In this document: positions 45,002 through 54,227 of the stretch, piece by piece | How the letters are laid out: each line of letters begins with the position of its first letter | Numbering within the stretch: the stretch's first letter is position 1 | Origin: Chryseobacterium arthrosphaerae | GTDB taxonomy: Bacteria > Bacteroidota > Bacteroidia > Flavobacteriales > Weeksellaceae | Assembly (NCBI RefSeq): GCF_001684965.1 | Contig: NZ_MAYG01000001.1 | Span: 1,674,001-1,738,000, forward strand | Length of the DNA stretch: 64,000 nt | Direction of reading: 5' to 3' | The notes under the pieces: model-generated | The model's database searches: none | What the model was told of the DNA's origin: nothing | The model's input: only the letters and a program-made list of their open reading frames with translations | Position numbers and translations under genes: made by a program

Positions 45002-46285
45002 TTATTCTGCCAATGCTTCTTTGTAAGCCATCAAAGCTCTTTCTCTGGCTTTTGTATGTTCTACGATGGGTTCTTCATGATAATCTTCAGGAAGCCATTT
45101 TCTGATATACTGATGATCTTTATCAAACTTTTTTGTCTGTTCATAAGGATTGAAGATCCTGAAATACGGAGCTGCATCACAACCGCAGCCTGCCGCCCAC
45201 TGCCAGTTTCCGTTATTGGCTGCCAGATCATAATCCAACAGTTTTTCAGCAAAATAAGCTTCTCCCCACCGCCAGTCGATGAGCAGGTGCTTGGTAAGGA
45301 AACTTGCCGTGATCATTCTTACCCTGTTGTGCATGAATCCGGTTTCATTCAGCTGTCTCATTCCTGCATCTACAATGGGATATCCAGTTTTCCCTTCGCA
45401 CCAGGCCTTAAATTCTTTCTCGTTATTTCGCCAGGCAATATTTTCATATTTCTTTTTAAAACAATGATGAACAACATCCGGAAAATGATAGAGAATCTGC
45501 ATAAAAAATTCTCTCCAGATCAGTTCATTAAGCCAGGTTTCATTGTGCTGGGCAGCATACTGTACACATTTTCTGATGGAGAGGGTCCCAAAGCGAAGGG
45601 CAATCCCAAGATGGGTAGTACGATCCATTGCGGGGAAATCCCGGTAACTTCCGTAGGTGTCTATTATTTTTTTATCAAGCTCCGGTTCTATGAAGTCAAG
45701 ATCTGTTTTCTCAAATCCGATTTCTTTCAGTGAAATGATCTCTGAAGATCCGTTATAACCGGCGAAATGGCTAAAGTCTGCAGTAAAGGATTCTACCTTT
45801 TTCAGATTTTCCTTCCATTTTTTTGAATATGGGGTAAAGACAGTGTAGGGAGAAAGATCATTTTTCAGGATATCATTTTTTTCAAATATCACCTGATCTT
45901 TAAAATCTTTCAGCTGGATATGATGTTTCAGAAGAAAATCGGCGACCTGCCGGTCCCGTTGTATAGCCTGCGGTTCGTAATCGGTGTTACAGAAAACACT
46001 GTCTATAGTAAAATCCCTGATTATTTTTTTAAAGGCTTCCATTGGAGTGCCGTAATAAACATAAAGTCCGCTATGATGTTTTTTAAGCTCTTTATGAATA
46101 CGCTGTAAAGCCTGATGAATATAGTCTACCCTCCTGTCCTTCTTATTCTGAAGCCGGTCCAGAATATCAGCATCAAAAATAAAGACAGGAACAACCTTCA
46201 GCCCTGTATTAAGGGCATGATGAAGCCCTGTATTGTCTTCCAGCCTGAGATCTCTCCGGAACCAAAAAATATTCACTTTATCCAT
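45002..46285 (-). CDS. Class I DNA photolyase (cryptochrome/photolyase)
   Basis: A 427-residue protein. The antenna-binding Rossmann domain starts NIFWFRRDLRLEDNTGLHHA. The FAD domain includes NELIWREFFMQILYHFP, CEGKTGYPIVDAGMRQLNET, MHNRVRMITASFLTKHLLID and WQWAAGCGCDAAPYFRIFNP, all typical of class I CPD photolyases; DYDLAANNGNWQW holds the conserved tryptophan chain and NGNW. It repairs UV-induced pyrimidine dimers using light. It is the first gene of the photolyase-hemH-MarR-alkB group, with its promoter at 46316-46309. Confidence 0.95.
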   Translation of the reverse strand: MDKVNIFWFRRDLRLEDNTGLHHALNTGLKVVPVFIFDADILDRLQNKKDRRVDYIHQALQRIHKELKKHHSGLYVYYGTPMEAFKKIIRDFTIDSVFCNTDYEPQAIQRDRQVADFLLKHHIQLKDFKDQVIFEKNDILKNDLSPYTVFTPYSKKWKENLKKVESFTADFSHFAGYNGSSEIISLKEIGFEKTDLDFIEPELDKKIIDTYGSYRDFPAMDRTTHLGIALRFGTLSIRKCVQYAAQHNETWLNELIWREFFMQILYHFPDVVHHCFKKKYENIAWRNNEKEFKAWCEGKTGYPIVDAGMRQLNETGFMHNRVRMITASFLTKHLLIDWRWGEAYFAEKLLDYDLAANNGNWQWAAGCGCDAAPYFRIFNPYEQTKKFDKDHQYIRKWLPEDYHEEPIVEHTKARERALMAYKEALAE

Positions 46286-46308
46286 GATCTGTCTTCGATA
46301 TTAAAACA

Positions 46309-46350
46309 CAAATATACTAATAAATATTTTAAAAAGTGTATTAATATACT
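46309..46350 (-). promoter_or_regulatory. Photolyase promoter with paired AGTATATT sites
   Basis: -7 TATATTTG at 46316-46309 (minus). On the plus strand AATATACT occurs at 46311-46318 and at 46343-46350, 32 bases apart, and the second copy is half of a near-palindrome AGTGTATTAATATACT (46335-46350). The same octamer pair is found upstream of the carotenoid MarR gene. Confidence 0.55.
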
Positions 46351-46406
46351 ATTTATATAATACGGCATAAAGTTTGCAAAATTTAAAACAGGATAAAATA
46401 ATTGTT

Positions 46407-46691
46407 ATGGACTATTTAGAAACCGAACGATTAGATCTGCTGAAAGATCAGAAACTCATTGATGAATACCTCAGCTGGGTTATAAAGAAGGATTTGAATA
46501 TCGACATAAATGTCAGCAATGAATATGTTGCCGCCCATAATATTGTTTCACAAAAATTAATTCTTGTCAAGACTTTTTCGGATATTATTCTGGAAAATCC
46601 TGACCTTTATTTATTATTATCTTCCCTGATTCAGGATATTAATACCGGATCATTAACCAAAAGCCGGATCCACTATCTTCTTAAAAAATAA
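46407..46691 (+). CDS. Hypothetical small protein
   Basis: A 94-residue helical protein from the start at 46407 (MDYLETERLDLLKDQKLIDE). No signal peptide, no membrane segment, no recognised family. It diverges from the photolyase gene and shares its AGTATAT-rich intergenic region, so it could be controlled by the same regulator; that is inference only. An imperfect hairpin AAACTCCCAG / CTGAGAGTTTTT (46690-46725) follows and looks like a terminator shared with the convergent receiver gene. Confidence 0.5.
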   Translation: MDYLETERLDLLKDQKLIDEYLSWVIKKDLNIDINVSNEYVAAHNIVSQKLILVKTFSDIILENPDLYLLLSSLIQDINTGSLTKSRIHYLLKK

Positions 46692-46747
46692 AAACTCCCA
46701 GTAAACTGAAACTGAGAGTTTTTTTATGCATGTATATTCCAGACGTT

Positions 46748-47119
46748 TTATGCCTGTGCTTTTATATATTTATCAACCATCATTTCCAGATCATCCAGAT
46801 TAAAAGGCTTTGAAACATAGTCATCCGCCTGAGCCTCTGATGCCAAAGCTACAATATCATTATTAGCAGTAACGTAAATAACCGGAATATGTCTGAATGC
46901 TTCCGTACTTTTAAGAAGTTTCGTTGCTTCCACACCACCGATTTTCGGAATCCAGTTATCCATTAAAATAATATCCGGCTGATAGTCTGCCACTTTCTCA
47001 AGGATATCATGTGACGTTTCTGAGATTCTGACCTCATATCCGTTTTCTTCAAATATGATGGTAATGACTTCTAAAATGGCCGTATCATCATCAAAAATTA
47101 AAATTCTCTTTTTACTCAT
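46748..47119 (-). CDS. Single-domain response regulator
   Basis: A 123-residue CheY-like receiver: acidic pocket RILIFDDDTAILEV, phosphoacceptor in DIILMDNWIPKIGGVEA, conserved T in VIYVTANNDI, and K in DDYVSKPFNLDDL. There is no output domain, so it acts by protein contact or as a phosphorelay intermediate. It is the last gene of the minus-strand kinase/CheB/CheR operon, 28 bases after cheB. Confidence 0.92.
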   Translation of the reverse strand: MSKKRILIFDDDTAILEVITIIFEENGYEVRISETSHDILEKVADYQPDIILMDNWIPKIGGVEATKLLKSTEAFRHIPVIYVTANNDIVALASEAQADDYVSKPFNLDDLEMMVDKYIKAQA

Positions 47120-47147
47120 ATTGTTTCTCTATTTTTTTCCTGAAATT

Positions 47148-47717
47148 TTATAATTGTTTTATATAATGGGCTAAGTTGTGAGGGGTGATAATTAAATCAT
47201 AATCAATTTCTTCTATGGCATGTCTGGGCATATAATCCACTTCCGCTGTTTCCGGATCCTGAATCCAGATTTTCCCGTTATATTTTTTTATATAGCTCAG
47301 TCCCTCCACTCCGTCAGCATTAGCTCCCGATAAAAGAATACCGGTTACGTTTTCACCATACACCTCTGCTGCAGATCTGAATGTAACATCTATGGAAGGA
47401 CGGGAATAATTCATTTTCTCAGAACTGTCTAAAGACATCATGGCATTATTCTCAAACAATAAATGATAATCAGCCGGAACGATATATATTGCGTTCTTTT
47501 CGATATCCGTTTTGTCCTCCACCTCTACAACGGGTATTTTTGTAAACTGCTGCAGTAAAGTTTTCAGGACATCTCCGGATTGCGCTTTACGATGGATCAC
47601 AAGTAAAATGGGAATATGGATTTTACTGTCCAGATTTTTAATCATTTCAATGATGACCTGCAGGCTTCCTGCAGATCCTCCGATAACAATTAATTCCATA
47701 TTGGTTGGTAACTTCAT
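47148..47717 (-). CDS. CheB-type methylesterase domain protein
   Basis: A 189-residue protein consisting only of the CheB catalytic domain: ELIVIGGSAGSLQVI (catalytic serine in GGSAGS), a histidine in LLVIHRKAQSGDVL and an aspartate in LLSGANADGVEGL. The receiver domain of classical CheB is absent. CheB removes methyl groups from chemoreceptor glutamates, but no chemoreceptor gene is present here, so the substrate is probably a kinase or another signalling protein. It lies between the receiver and cheR genes with short gaps. Confidence 0.92.
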   Translation of the reverse strand: MKLPTNMELIVIGGSAGSLQVIIEMIKNLDSKIHIPILLVIHRKAQSGDVLKTLLQQFTKIPVVEVEDKTDIEKNAIYIVPADYHLLFENNAMMSLDSSEKMNYSRPSIDVTFRSAAEVYGENVTGILLSGANADGVEGLSYIKKYNGKIWIQDPETAEVDYMPRHAIEEIDYDLIITPHNLAHYIKQL

Positions 47718-47732
47718 TGCAGCAACTATTAA

Positions 47733-48563
47733 TTAATGATGATCAATTTTTTTCCAGATCTTCTGATCTTCAACCTGATGATAATTTTTATCAATAGCAG
47801 AAAAGCGAAGGGTCTCTTTTGCTCCCAATGCGAGAAAGCCCAGATTCTCCAGGCTGTTATCAAAAAGCCTGAATACTCTTTCCTGGAGTTCCCTGTCAAA
47901 ATAAATCAGCACATTCCTGCATACAATCAGCTGAAAACTGTTAAAGGAGCTGTCTGAAACCAGGTTGTGAGTGGATAAAATCAGTTTTTCCTGTAAGCTT
48001 TTATCAAACCGTACGCTGTCATAATTGGCGGTATAATAATCAGAGAAATCTTTTACTCCACCGGAAAGCATATAGTTTTCAGAATACAGTTTCATCTGCT
48101 GCAGAGGAAAGATCCCTGCTCTGGCTGTTTCCAGTACGGCAGGGTTTAAGTCTGTACCATAAATCAGGGATTTATTATAGAGACCGGCTTCTTTCAGAAG
48201 AATAGCTACAGAATAAGCTTCTTCCCCTGTTGAGCAGCCTGCAATCCAGATCCTGATCAAAGGGTAAGTACCGAGCTGGGGTAATATTTTCTCCCGCAGT
48301 GCTTTAAAAAAAGAAGGATCTCTGAACATTTCCGTAACATTCACCGTAACTTCTTCTACAAAGCGTTTCAGATATTCTGCATCATTGATAATGGTATACC
48401 TCAGTTCTGCAAAACTGGTAAACCTGTCCAAAAGGCATATACGGTTTACTCTTCTTTTAAATGAAGCCCTGCTATAACCGGAAAAGTCATAGCCATACAA
48501 ATCATAAACATCTCTGATGAGATATTCTATTTCTTCATCTTTTACGATACTTGGTTCCAGCAT
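47733..48563 (-). CDS. CheR-type protein methyltransferase
   Basis: A 276-residue protein. The N-terminal helical domain (FSGYSRASFKRRVNRICLLD) is followed by the SAM-binding domain: RIWIAGCSTGEEAYSVAILL (motif I), IYGTDLNPAVLETARAGIF and QLIVCRNVLIYFDRELQERV. All are standard for CheR. It methylates glutamate side chains of receptors in chemotaxis; here it sits with CheB and hybrid kinases and without receptors or flagellar genes. Its stop and the upstream receiver gene start are contiguous (48563/48564), so expression is tightly coupled. Confidence 0.94.
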   Translation of the reverse strand: MLEPSIVKDEEIEYLIRDVYDLYGYDFSGYSRASFKRRVNRICLLDRFTSFAELRYTIINDAEYLKRFVEEVTVNVTEMFRDPSFFKALREKILPQLGTYPLIRIWIAGCSTGEEAYSVAILLKEAGLYNKSLIYGTDLNPAVLETARAGIFPLQQMKLYSENYMLSGGVKDFSDYYTANYDSVRFDKSLQEKLILSTHNLVSDSSFNSFQLIVCRNVLIYFDRELQERVFRLFDNSLENLGFLALGAKETLRFSAIDKNYHQVEDQKIWKKIDHH

Positions 48564-48929
48564 CTATGAAATTTTTTCTATTGCCATTATTAAAAGGTCT
48601 ACATCAATTGGTTTTGACACATAATCATCTGCTCCTGCTTCCATGCATTTCTGGCGGTCTTCCGGCATGGCCTGTGCAGTGACAGCTATTATAGGGGTAT
48701 GTTTGATTTCCTGAGTGCTTCTTATCATTCTTACCGCTTCATAGCCGTCTATTCCCGGCATCATCATATCCATCAGAACAACAGAAAACTCAGGGCGGGT
48801 CTTCAGCATTTCTAAAGCATCCTGGGCCATTGTGCAGGATTCAACTGCATATCCACGTGCTTTAAGAGTTAATTTCAATGCAAATATATTGCGTGGATCA
48901 TCATCCACAATTAAGATTTTCTTATTCAT
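48564..48929 (-). CDS. Single-domain response regulator
   Basis: A 121-residue receiver: KILIVDDDPRNIFALKLTLK, VVLMDMMMPGIDGYEAV (phosphoacceptor D), PIIAVTAQAMPED and DDYVSKPIDVDLL. It closely resembles the C-terminal receiver of the large hybrid kinase encoded next to it (VRNIFSLTKAL, VILMDMMMPEMDGYETI), which suggests that it arose from that domain. It is in the operon between the hybrid kinase and cheR. Confidence 0.93.
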   Translation of the reverse strand: MNKKILIVDDDPRNIFALKLTLKARGYAVESCTMAQDALEMLKTRPEFSVVLMDMMMPGIDGYEAVRMIRSTQEIKHTPIIAVTAQAMPEDRQKCMEAGADDYVSKPIDVDLLIMAIEKIS

Positions 48930-48944
48930 CAGAATTTTATCTGT

Positions 48945-51900
48945 TTAACTTTCATATAACCAAACCCGGAGGAGTGATAACAACTGATCTATATCTACCG
49001 GTTTCGAGATATAGTCTGAAGCTCCTGCGGTAATACATTTTTCACGTTCTCCAATCATAGATTTGGCGGTAATGGCTATAACCGGAAGTTTTTTAAACGC
49101 CGGCATTTTCCTTATCTGCTTAATGGTTTCATAGCCATCCATTTCGGGCATCATCATATCCATCAGGATGACATCCACATCAGGATTCTGGTCAATTTGT
49201 TCAAGGGCATGTTTACCATCCATGGCCACAATGACTTCAACCTTATATTTTTCCAGCGCTTTGGTTAAAGAAAAAATGTTGCGTACATCATCATCTGTAA
49301 TGAGTATTTTTTTACCACTCAGCACTTCGGTCAAAGAGCCCAGCATTCTCCCTCTGTTATTTTCAGGGGAACCGTTCTTTTCTTCCACCAAATGCAAAAA
49401 TAAGCCTACTTCATCTAAAACCCTCTGATAGGAATGGGCTGTTTTTACCACAATAGAATCTGCGTATTGTTTTATTTTGAGCTCTTCTTCTTTAGACAGA
49501 TGGTGCTCCGTAAAAATAATGATCGGAAGGTTTTCCAGTCCTTCATAGCTTTTAATAGACTCTATGACATGGTAGTCATTTCCTTTTGTGCTTCCGACAT
49601 CCAGGATAACACAGTCCACAAGGTCTGAAGTAAGTGCCTTCACACTATCTTCAACATTATGTTCCACCGATAATGAAATATTAAAATTGCTGAGGAAATA
49701 AGACAATGCATTGGCATGTTTGGCATTTTCTTCAACGATCAGAACTTTCTGGGTTCCTTTCTGCAATGCTTCTTCAATTTTTCTGAAGACATCGGTCATT
49801 TTATCCAGAGCTACGGGCTTATTGATAAAATCAACGGCGCCTTTCATAAGACTTTCTTTTTTCACGTGCAGGGAAGACATCATATGTACCGGAATATGCT
49901 TCACATAAGGATCCGACTTCAATTCATCCATAACTTCCCATCCATCTTTTACAGGAAGCTGAACATCCAGTAAAATCGCATGCGGATGATATTGCTGAGC
50001 TGCCGTAAGCGCATAATCTCCCCTTACAACCACTATGCCTTTATAATTCTGCAGATGGGCATATTTCAATAAAGCTTTTGCAAAATTAGTATCATCTTCA
50101 ATAATCAGTATCACCTTATCTCCTTCCTGAATATTTTCTCTGTCATCCTCCACATCTTCAGGTATTTTCAAAGTGTTTACCTGAACTTTATCTCCTTCAT
50201 CCAGGATATTCTGGATTTCTTCAACATCTTCACGGATGATTTCCACCAGGTCCTGATCGGTTTCGGAATGAGCAACTTCAGTGACCGGGTGTACAGGAAT
50301 AATGAAACTGAATTCGCTTCCTTTATTCACTTCACTTTTCAGGGCAAGCTCGCCTCCCAGAAGTCTTGCAATTTCACGGCTTATTGAAAGCCCAAGACCT
50401 GTGCCTCCAAATTTTCTTTTGGTAGAGCCATCAGCCTGCTGAAATGCTTCAAAGATAATTTTCTGCTTATCTTCCGCAATTCCGATCCCGGTATCTTTTA
50501 CTGAAAATATAATAAAGTCAGGCTTTTCAGAATGTTTTCTGATATGTAAATCAATGCTTCCTTTTGTTGTAAATTTTAAAGCATTAGACAGCAGGTTTCT
50601 CAGTACCTGGTCAATTCTGAGACGGTCACTTTCAATAACTTTCTGCACGCCTGCATCCACCTGGATATTGAATGGAAGGGCCTTCTCCTGGAATACAGGA
50701 CTGAAAAGACTTTTCAGATCTTTTATAATGTCTTCAATGACTACCTCCTGATACTCCAGGGTCATTTTGCCTGATTCTATTTTTGCCAGGTCAAGAATTT
50801 CATCTATTAATGTTAATAAACTTGTTCCTGAGCTTTGAATAACTTTAGCCGATTCTACCTGGTCTTCATTAAGGTTCTCATCCGGATTTTCTGCCATTAA
50901 CCTGGATAAAAGAAGGATCGAATTGAGTGGCGTACGCAATTCATGGGACATATTGGCTAAAAATTCAGATTTATATTTGGTGCTGAGTGCCAGTTCCTCT
51001 ACTTTTTTCTGAATTTCATTGTTGCGTTCTGCTATTAAATGATTTTTTTCTTCCAGCAATCGGGAACGTTCTTCCAGCTCTGCGTTAGCCTGCATCAGCT
51101 CTTCCTGCTGTACTTTTAATTCTTCTTCTGAAGCCTGGAGCTTCTGGGTCTGTGCTTCCAGCTCTGTATTGAGGTTTTCAAGCTCAGAGTGCTGCACCTG
51201 TAATTCTTCAGACTGTGCCTGGGTTTCTTCGAGCAACTGCTGTTCTTTTTCTCTTCCTTTGGCTGCATTCAGTGCTATTCCTATATTCACGCTGCATTCT
51301 TCAAAATAGCTGATTCTGTCTTCCTCAAAATTGGAGGTGGAACCTAACTCTATCACTCCTATGACATGCCCGTCTGCAAAAACAGGAATCAGCATGATGC
51401 CATAGATTTTTATCGTACTGCTGGCAAAAGTGACCACAAAATCATCTTCATGAAGATTATTGTATACCTGTGTTTTAGCATTCATAAATGCCTGTCCTAC
51501 CATTCCTTCGCCCGGTTCGAAAGATTTTTTCATATTGGCTTCAAGCCCAAATGCTTTACTGAGCTTCAGAATGCCTTCGTCAAAAAGATATAATGAACCG
51601 TTGATGCATTTTCCATATTCAATCAGCTGGTGCAAAGCTTTATCGGAAACTTCCTGTACCGATTTATTCCCTACCAGGGATTCATTCAGTAAAGCAAGTC
51701 CTTTCTGGCGCCAGTCGCTTTTATTAATTTTATCGAAAGATATTTTTAATGATTCAGTCATATGATTCAGGGATTCTACAAGGTCCCCGAGATCATCCTC
51801 CGCATTGTCCACTGCTTTCTCAGTGTAATCACCGTTGGCTACTCTGTTGGCAATTTTCTGAATGGCACTTACACGGCGTGTCATTTCCTGATCCTTATCC

Positions 51901-52547
51901 CTCAGCATTTTCTCCAGCTCATCTCTTCTGATGAGGTCTGCCCGCATTTTAAAATAGAAAAATGCCGTCACTACTACTGCGGCCAATGCTGAAAATACAA
52001 TGAAGAGGACGGTTGTTTGTGAAGAACGTGTTAAGTCTTTGTTTTTAATTTCAACCTGGCTCTCTTCATATTGTACAAAATCTTTTACAATTTTACGGCA
52101 CTCATCCATATAAGCTTTGCCGGTAATAATCTCCTGCTGGGTCATCACCATTCCTCTCCGTCTGTTTTCCACCAGGTTTTTCAGATGATTCATGACCTGG
52201 CTGACCGCAGTTTTTAATCCGGCCAGTCTTTCCTGCTGGTTTTTATCATGCACTCCCAATGCTTCTGCCGTCACCAAAGCTTTAGAATATTCTCTTACGC
52301 CCCGTTTGTAAGGTTCCAGGAAGTCTTCCCTTCCGGTAAGCTGGTAACCTCTGTTTCCTGTTTCTGCATCCAGGAGGGCCACCAGAATATCTTTGACGGC
52401 CGTTACAGAGCGTCTGCTTTGGGAAAGGCTTTCACGGTGGTTCATCTGATTCTGGATACTCCAGTATGAAGCCACTGAACTCGTTATTAAAATCAGAAGG
52501 GAAAGACCTATCCCAACCTGAAGATTTCGTATAATTTTTTTCGGCAT
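48945..52547 (-). CDS. Large hybrid histidine kinase with three receivers
   Basis: A 1200-residue inner-membrane protein. In order: a membrane helix (about 10-30), a CHASE3-type periplasmic domain (LVALLDAETGNRGYQLTGRE), a second membrane helix (about 178-200), HAMP (RRVSAIQKIANRVANGDYTE), GAF (about 290-430), a long coiled coil (about 440-520), HisKA with H535 in NMSHELRTPLNSI, HATPase (GTGLGLSISREI), and three receivers beginning VILIIEDDTNFAKAL, KVLIVEENAKHANALSYFL and KILITDDDVRNIFSL. The second receiver is degenerate in its acidic pocket (EEN) and in other motifs. The signal is unknown. It feeds the CheR/CheB/receiver genes downstream. Confidence 0.95.
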   Translation of the reverse strand: MPKKIIRNLQVGIGLSLLILITSSVASYWSIQNQMNHRESLSQSRRSVTAVKDILVALLDAETGNRGYQLTGREDFLEPYKRGVREYSKALVTAEALGVHDKNQQERLAGLKTAVSQVMNHLKNLVENRRRGMVMTQQEIITGKAYMDECRKIVKDFVQYEESQVEIKNKDLTRSSQTTVLFIVFSALAAVVVTAFFYFKMRADLIRRDELEKMLRDKDQEMTRRVSAIQKIANRVANGDYTEKAVDNAEDDLGDLVESLNHMTESLKISFDKINKSDWRQKGLALLNESLVGNKSVQEVSDKALHQLIEYGKCINGSLYLFDEGILKLSKAFGLEANMKKSFEPGEGMVGQAFMNAKTQVYNNLHEDDFVVTFASSTIKIYGIMLIPVFADGHVIGVIELGSTSNFEEDRISYFEECSVNIGIALNAAKGREKEQQLLEETQAQSEELQVQHSELENLNTELEAQTQKLQASEEELKVQQEELMQANAELEERSRLLEEKNHLIAERNNEIQKKVEELALSTKYKSEFLANMSHELRTPLNSILLLSRLMAENPDENLNEDQVESAKVIQSSGTSLLTLIDEILDLAKIESGKMTLEYQEVVIEDIIKDLKSLFSPVFQEKALPFNIQVDAGVQKVIESDRLRIDQVLRNLLSNALKFTTKGSIDLHIRKHSEKPDFIIFSVKDTGIGIAEDKQKIIFEAFQQADGSTKRKFGGTGLGLSISREIARLLGGELALKSEVNKGSEFSFIIPVHPVTEVAHSETDQDLVEIIREDVEEIQNILDEGDKVQVNTLKIPEDVEDDRENIQEGDKVILIIEDDTNFAKALLKYAHLQNYKGIVVVRGDYALTAAQQYHPHAILLDVQLPVKDGWEVMDELKSDPYVKHIPVHMMSSLHVKKESLMKGAVDFINKPVALDKMTDVFRKIEEALQKGTQKVLIVEENAKHANALSYFLSNFNISLSVEHNVEDSVKALTSDLVDCVILDVGSTKGNDYHVIESIKSYEGLENLPIIIFTEHHLSKEEELKIKQYADSIVVKTAHSYQRVLDEVGLFLHLVEEKNGSPENNRGRMLGSLTEVLSGKKILITDDDVRNIFSLTKALEKYKVEVIVAMDGKHALEQIDQNPDVDVILMDMMMPEMDGYETIKQIRKMPAFKKLPVIAITAKSMIGEREKCITAGASDYISKPVDIDQLLSLLRVWLYES

Positions 52548-52552
52548 GAAAG

Positions 52553-54025
52553 TTAATTTAAAGGTAGGGTAAAATAAAAGGTAGAGCCTTCATCTACGAT
52601 ACTGGAAACGCCAACGCTTCCATGATGCTGTTTGATGATCTCTGCACATATGAACAGCCCGATTCCCATTCCCTGGAACTGCAATGAAGATTCTTCTACA
52701 CGGTAGAATTTTTTGAATACCGCATCCTGTTTGAAATCAGGAATTCCGATACCAAAATCAGTCACATTCACTCTTACTTCCTGAGCTTCATGGTCTACAA
52801 AAGTAGTCACAATCACCTGGTTGTTGTTGGGAGAATATTTAATGGCATTCGTAAGAAAATTGATCAGTACCTGTTCAATACGGATCTCATCCAGAGGGAT
52901 TAAAATATCAGGTTTTGTTCCGTGGCGTTCAATTTTCACCTGCTGCTCATGGGTCTGCAAAATGGTTTCAATGGCATTGCTGATTACATTTTCCAGATTT
53001 ACTGGTTTTTTATTTATTTTCAGTTTTCCATTTTCTATTTTCGAAACATCGAGCAGGTCTGTGATAAGGGTATTCAGCTTTTCAATCTGGCCCTGCACTT
53101 TTGTAACAAATCCTGCTTCGGGACTTTCTTTATCTAATTTCAGCTTTCTTTCCAATAGCTGAACATATGCTTTAATACTGGTAAGAGGGGTCTTTAACTC
53201 ATGGCTGGCAATGCTTAAAAACTCGTCTTTTTCTTTTTCCACTTTTTTCTGATCGTCAATATCCGTAAATGTTCCTACCCAGTTTTTGATGCGGTCTTCA
53301 TCATATACAGGTGTTATTCTCAGTAAATGATAACGGTAATTGCCTGAGATCATATTTTTGATTCTGATTTCTAATTCCAGGGCTTTTCCTTTTCTCCTGC
53401 ACCTCTCCAGTTCTTCCCTTATATTGTAATCATCAGGATGGGTTTCAGGGAAATTCTGTTCTGCATCAGAATACTGATACCATTTACCGTTCACAAAATC
53501 AACGATCCCGTCTTCATTCAGGGTAAATGCAATCTGAGGCAGAGACTCCAGCATGAGGTGGAAATGGTCAATCTGCGACTTCATCGTTACCTGGGATTCC
53601 CGTCTTCCTTTCACTTCCAGTTCCAGATTCTGCTGTGTTTTTTTCATTGCAATATTCTGCTCCTGGAGGTTATAGAAGGTTTTCACTTTGAGCAACAGGA
53701 TTTCAGGATCTACAGGCTTGGTTACATAATCTTTCGCACCGGAAGCATAGCCTTGGGTGATGAATTTTTTATCTGTATTAACAGCGGATAAAAATATAAT
53801 GGGTACATCTTTGGTTTTGCTGTAATCTGCAAGTGTTTCTGCAACTTCAAAGCCATCCATATCAGGCATCTGAACATCTAAAATAATTAAGGCATAGTCA
53901 TTTTTCAATGCTTTACCCAGAGCCTCTTCACCGGAGCTGGCCGTTTCAACCTGGAAATCTTTAGATTCAAGTAATTTTTGAAGTGAATAAAGATTATTCT
54001 GGTTGTCATCAACAATTAAAATCAT
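52553..54025 (-). CDS. Response regulator-PAS-histidine kinase hybrid
   Basis: A 490-residue soluble protein from the start at 54025 (MILIVDDNQNNLYSLQKLLE); a start 5 codons upstream is possible. An N-terminal receiver (ALIILDVQMPDMDGFEVAET), a short coil, a PAS domain (about 160-260; ITPVYDEDRIKNWVGTFTDI), HisKA with H275 in SIASHELKTPLTSIKAYVQL and a HATPase domain (GMGIGLFICAEIIKQHHGSV). The layout, receiver first, suggests that its kinase activity is controlled by phosphorylation from another kinase. It lies 5 bases upstream of the large kinase gene and is the first gene of the operon. Confidence 0.94.
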   Translation of the reverse strand: MILIVDDNQNNLYSLQKLLESKDFQVETASSGEEALGKALKNDYALIILDVQMPDMDGFEVAETLADYSKTKDVPIIFLSAVNTDKKFITQGYASGAKDYVTKPVDPEILLLKVKTFYNLQEQNIAMKKTQQNLELEVKGRRESQVTMKSQIDHFHLMLESLPQIAFTLNEDGIVDFVNGKWYQYSDAEQNFPETHPDDYNIREELERCRRKGKALELEIRIKNMISGNYRYHLLRITPVYDEDRIKNWVGTFTDIDDQKKVEKEKDEFLSIASHELKTPLTSIKAYVQLLERKLKLDKESPEAGFVTKVQGQIEKLNTLITDLLDVSKIENGKLKINKKPVNLENVISNAIETILQTHEQQVKIERHGTKPDILIPLDEIRIEQVLINFLTNAIKYSPNNNQVIVTTFVDHEAQEVRVNVTDFGIGIPDFKQDAVFKKFYRVEESSLQFQGMGIGLFICAEIIKQHHGSVGVSSIVDEGSTFYFTLPLN

Positions 54026-54227
54026 AGAAGTAAAAATCAATAATTGGTTACAGATACTTTAGCTTCAAAAATACTGACAATATCTGAGAAAACAGCAATT
54101 TTTATACGATTATATCTGAGGATTTGATACCACATTTCAGCAGGAAAACAACAATGGCATAAGGATTGGAATTGTTTATCATATTTTAGAAAAAACTCTC
54201 TAATTTTCAGCTAAATATAAACAAACT

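Noticed and set aside
44987..45733. Plus-strand 248-codon frame opposite the photolyase gene
   Set aside because: Antisense to strongly conserved photolyase motifs; product rich in Phe, Ile and Cys without any domain.
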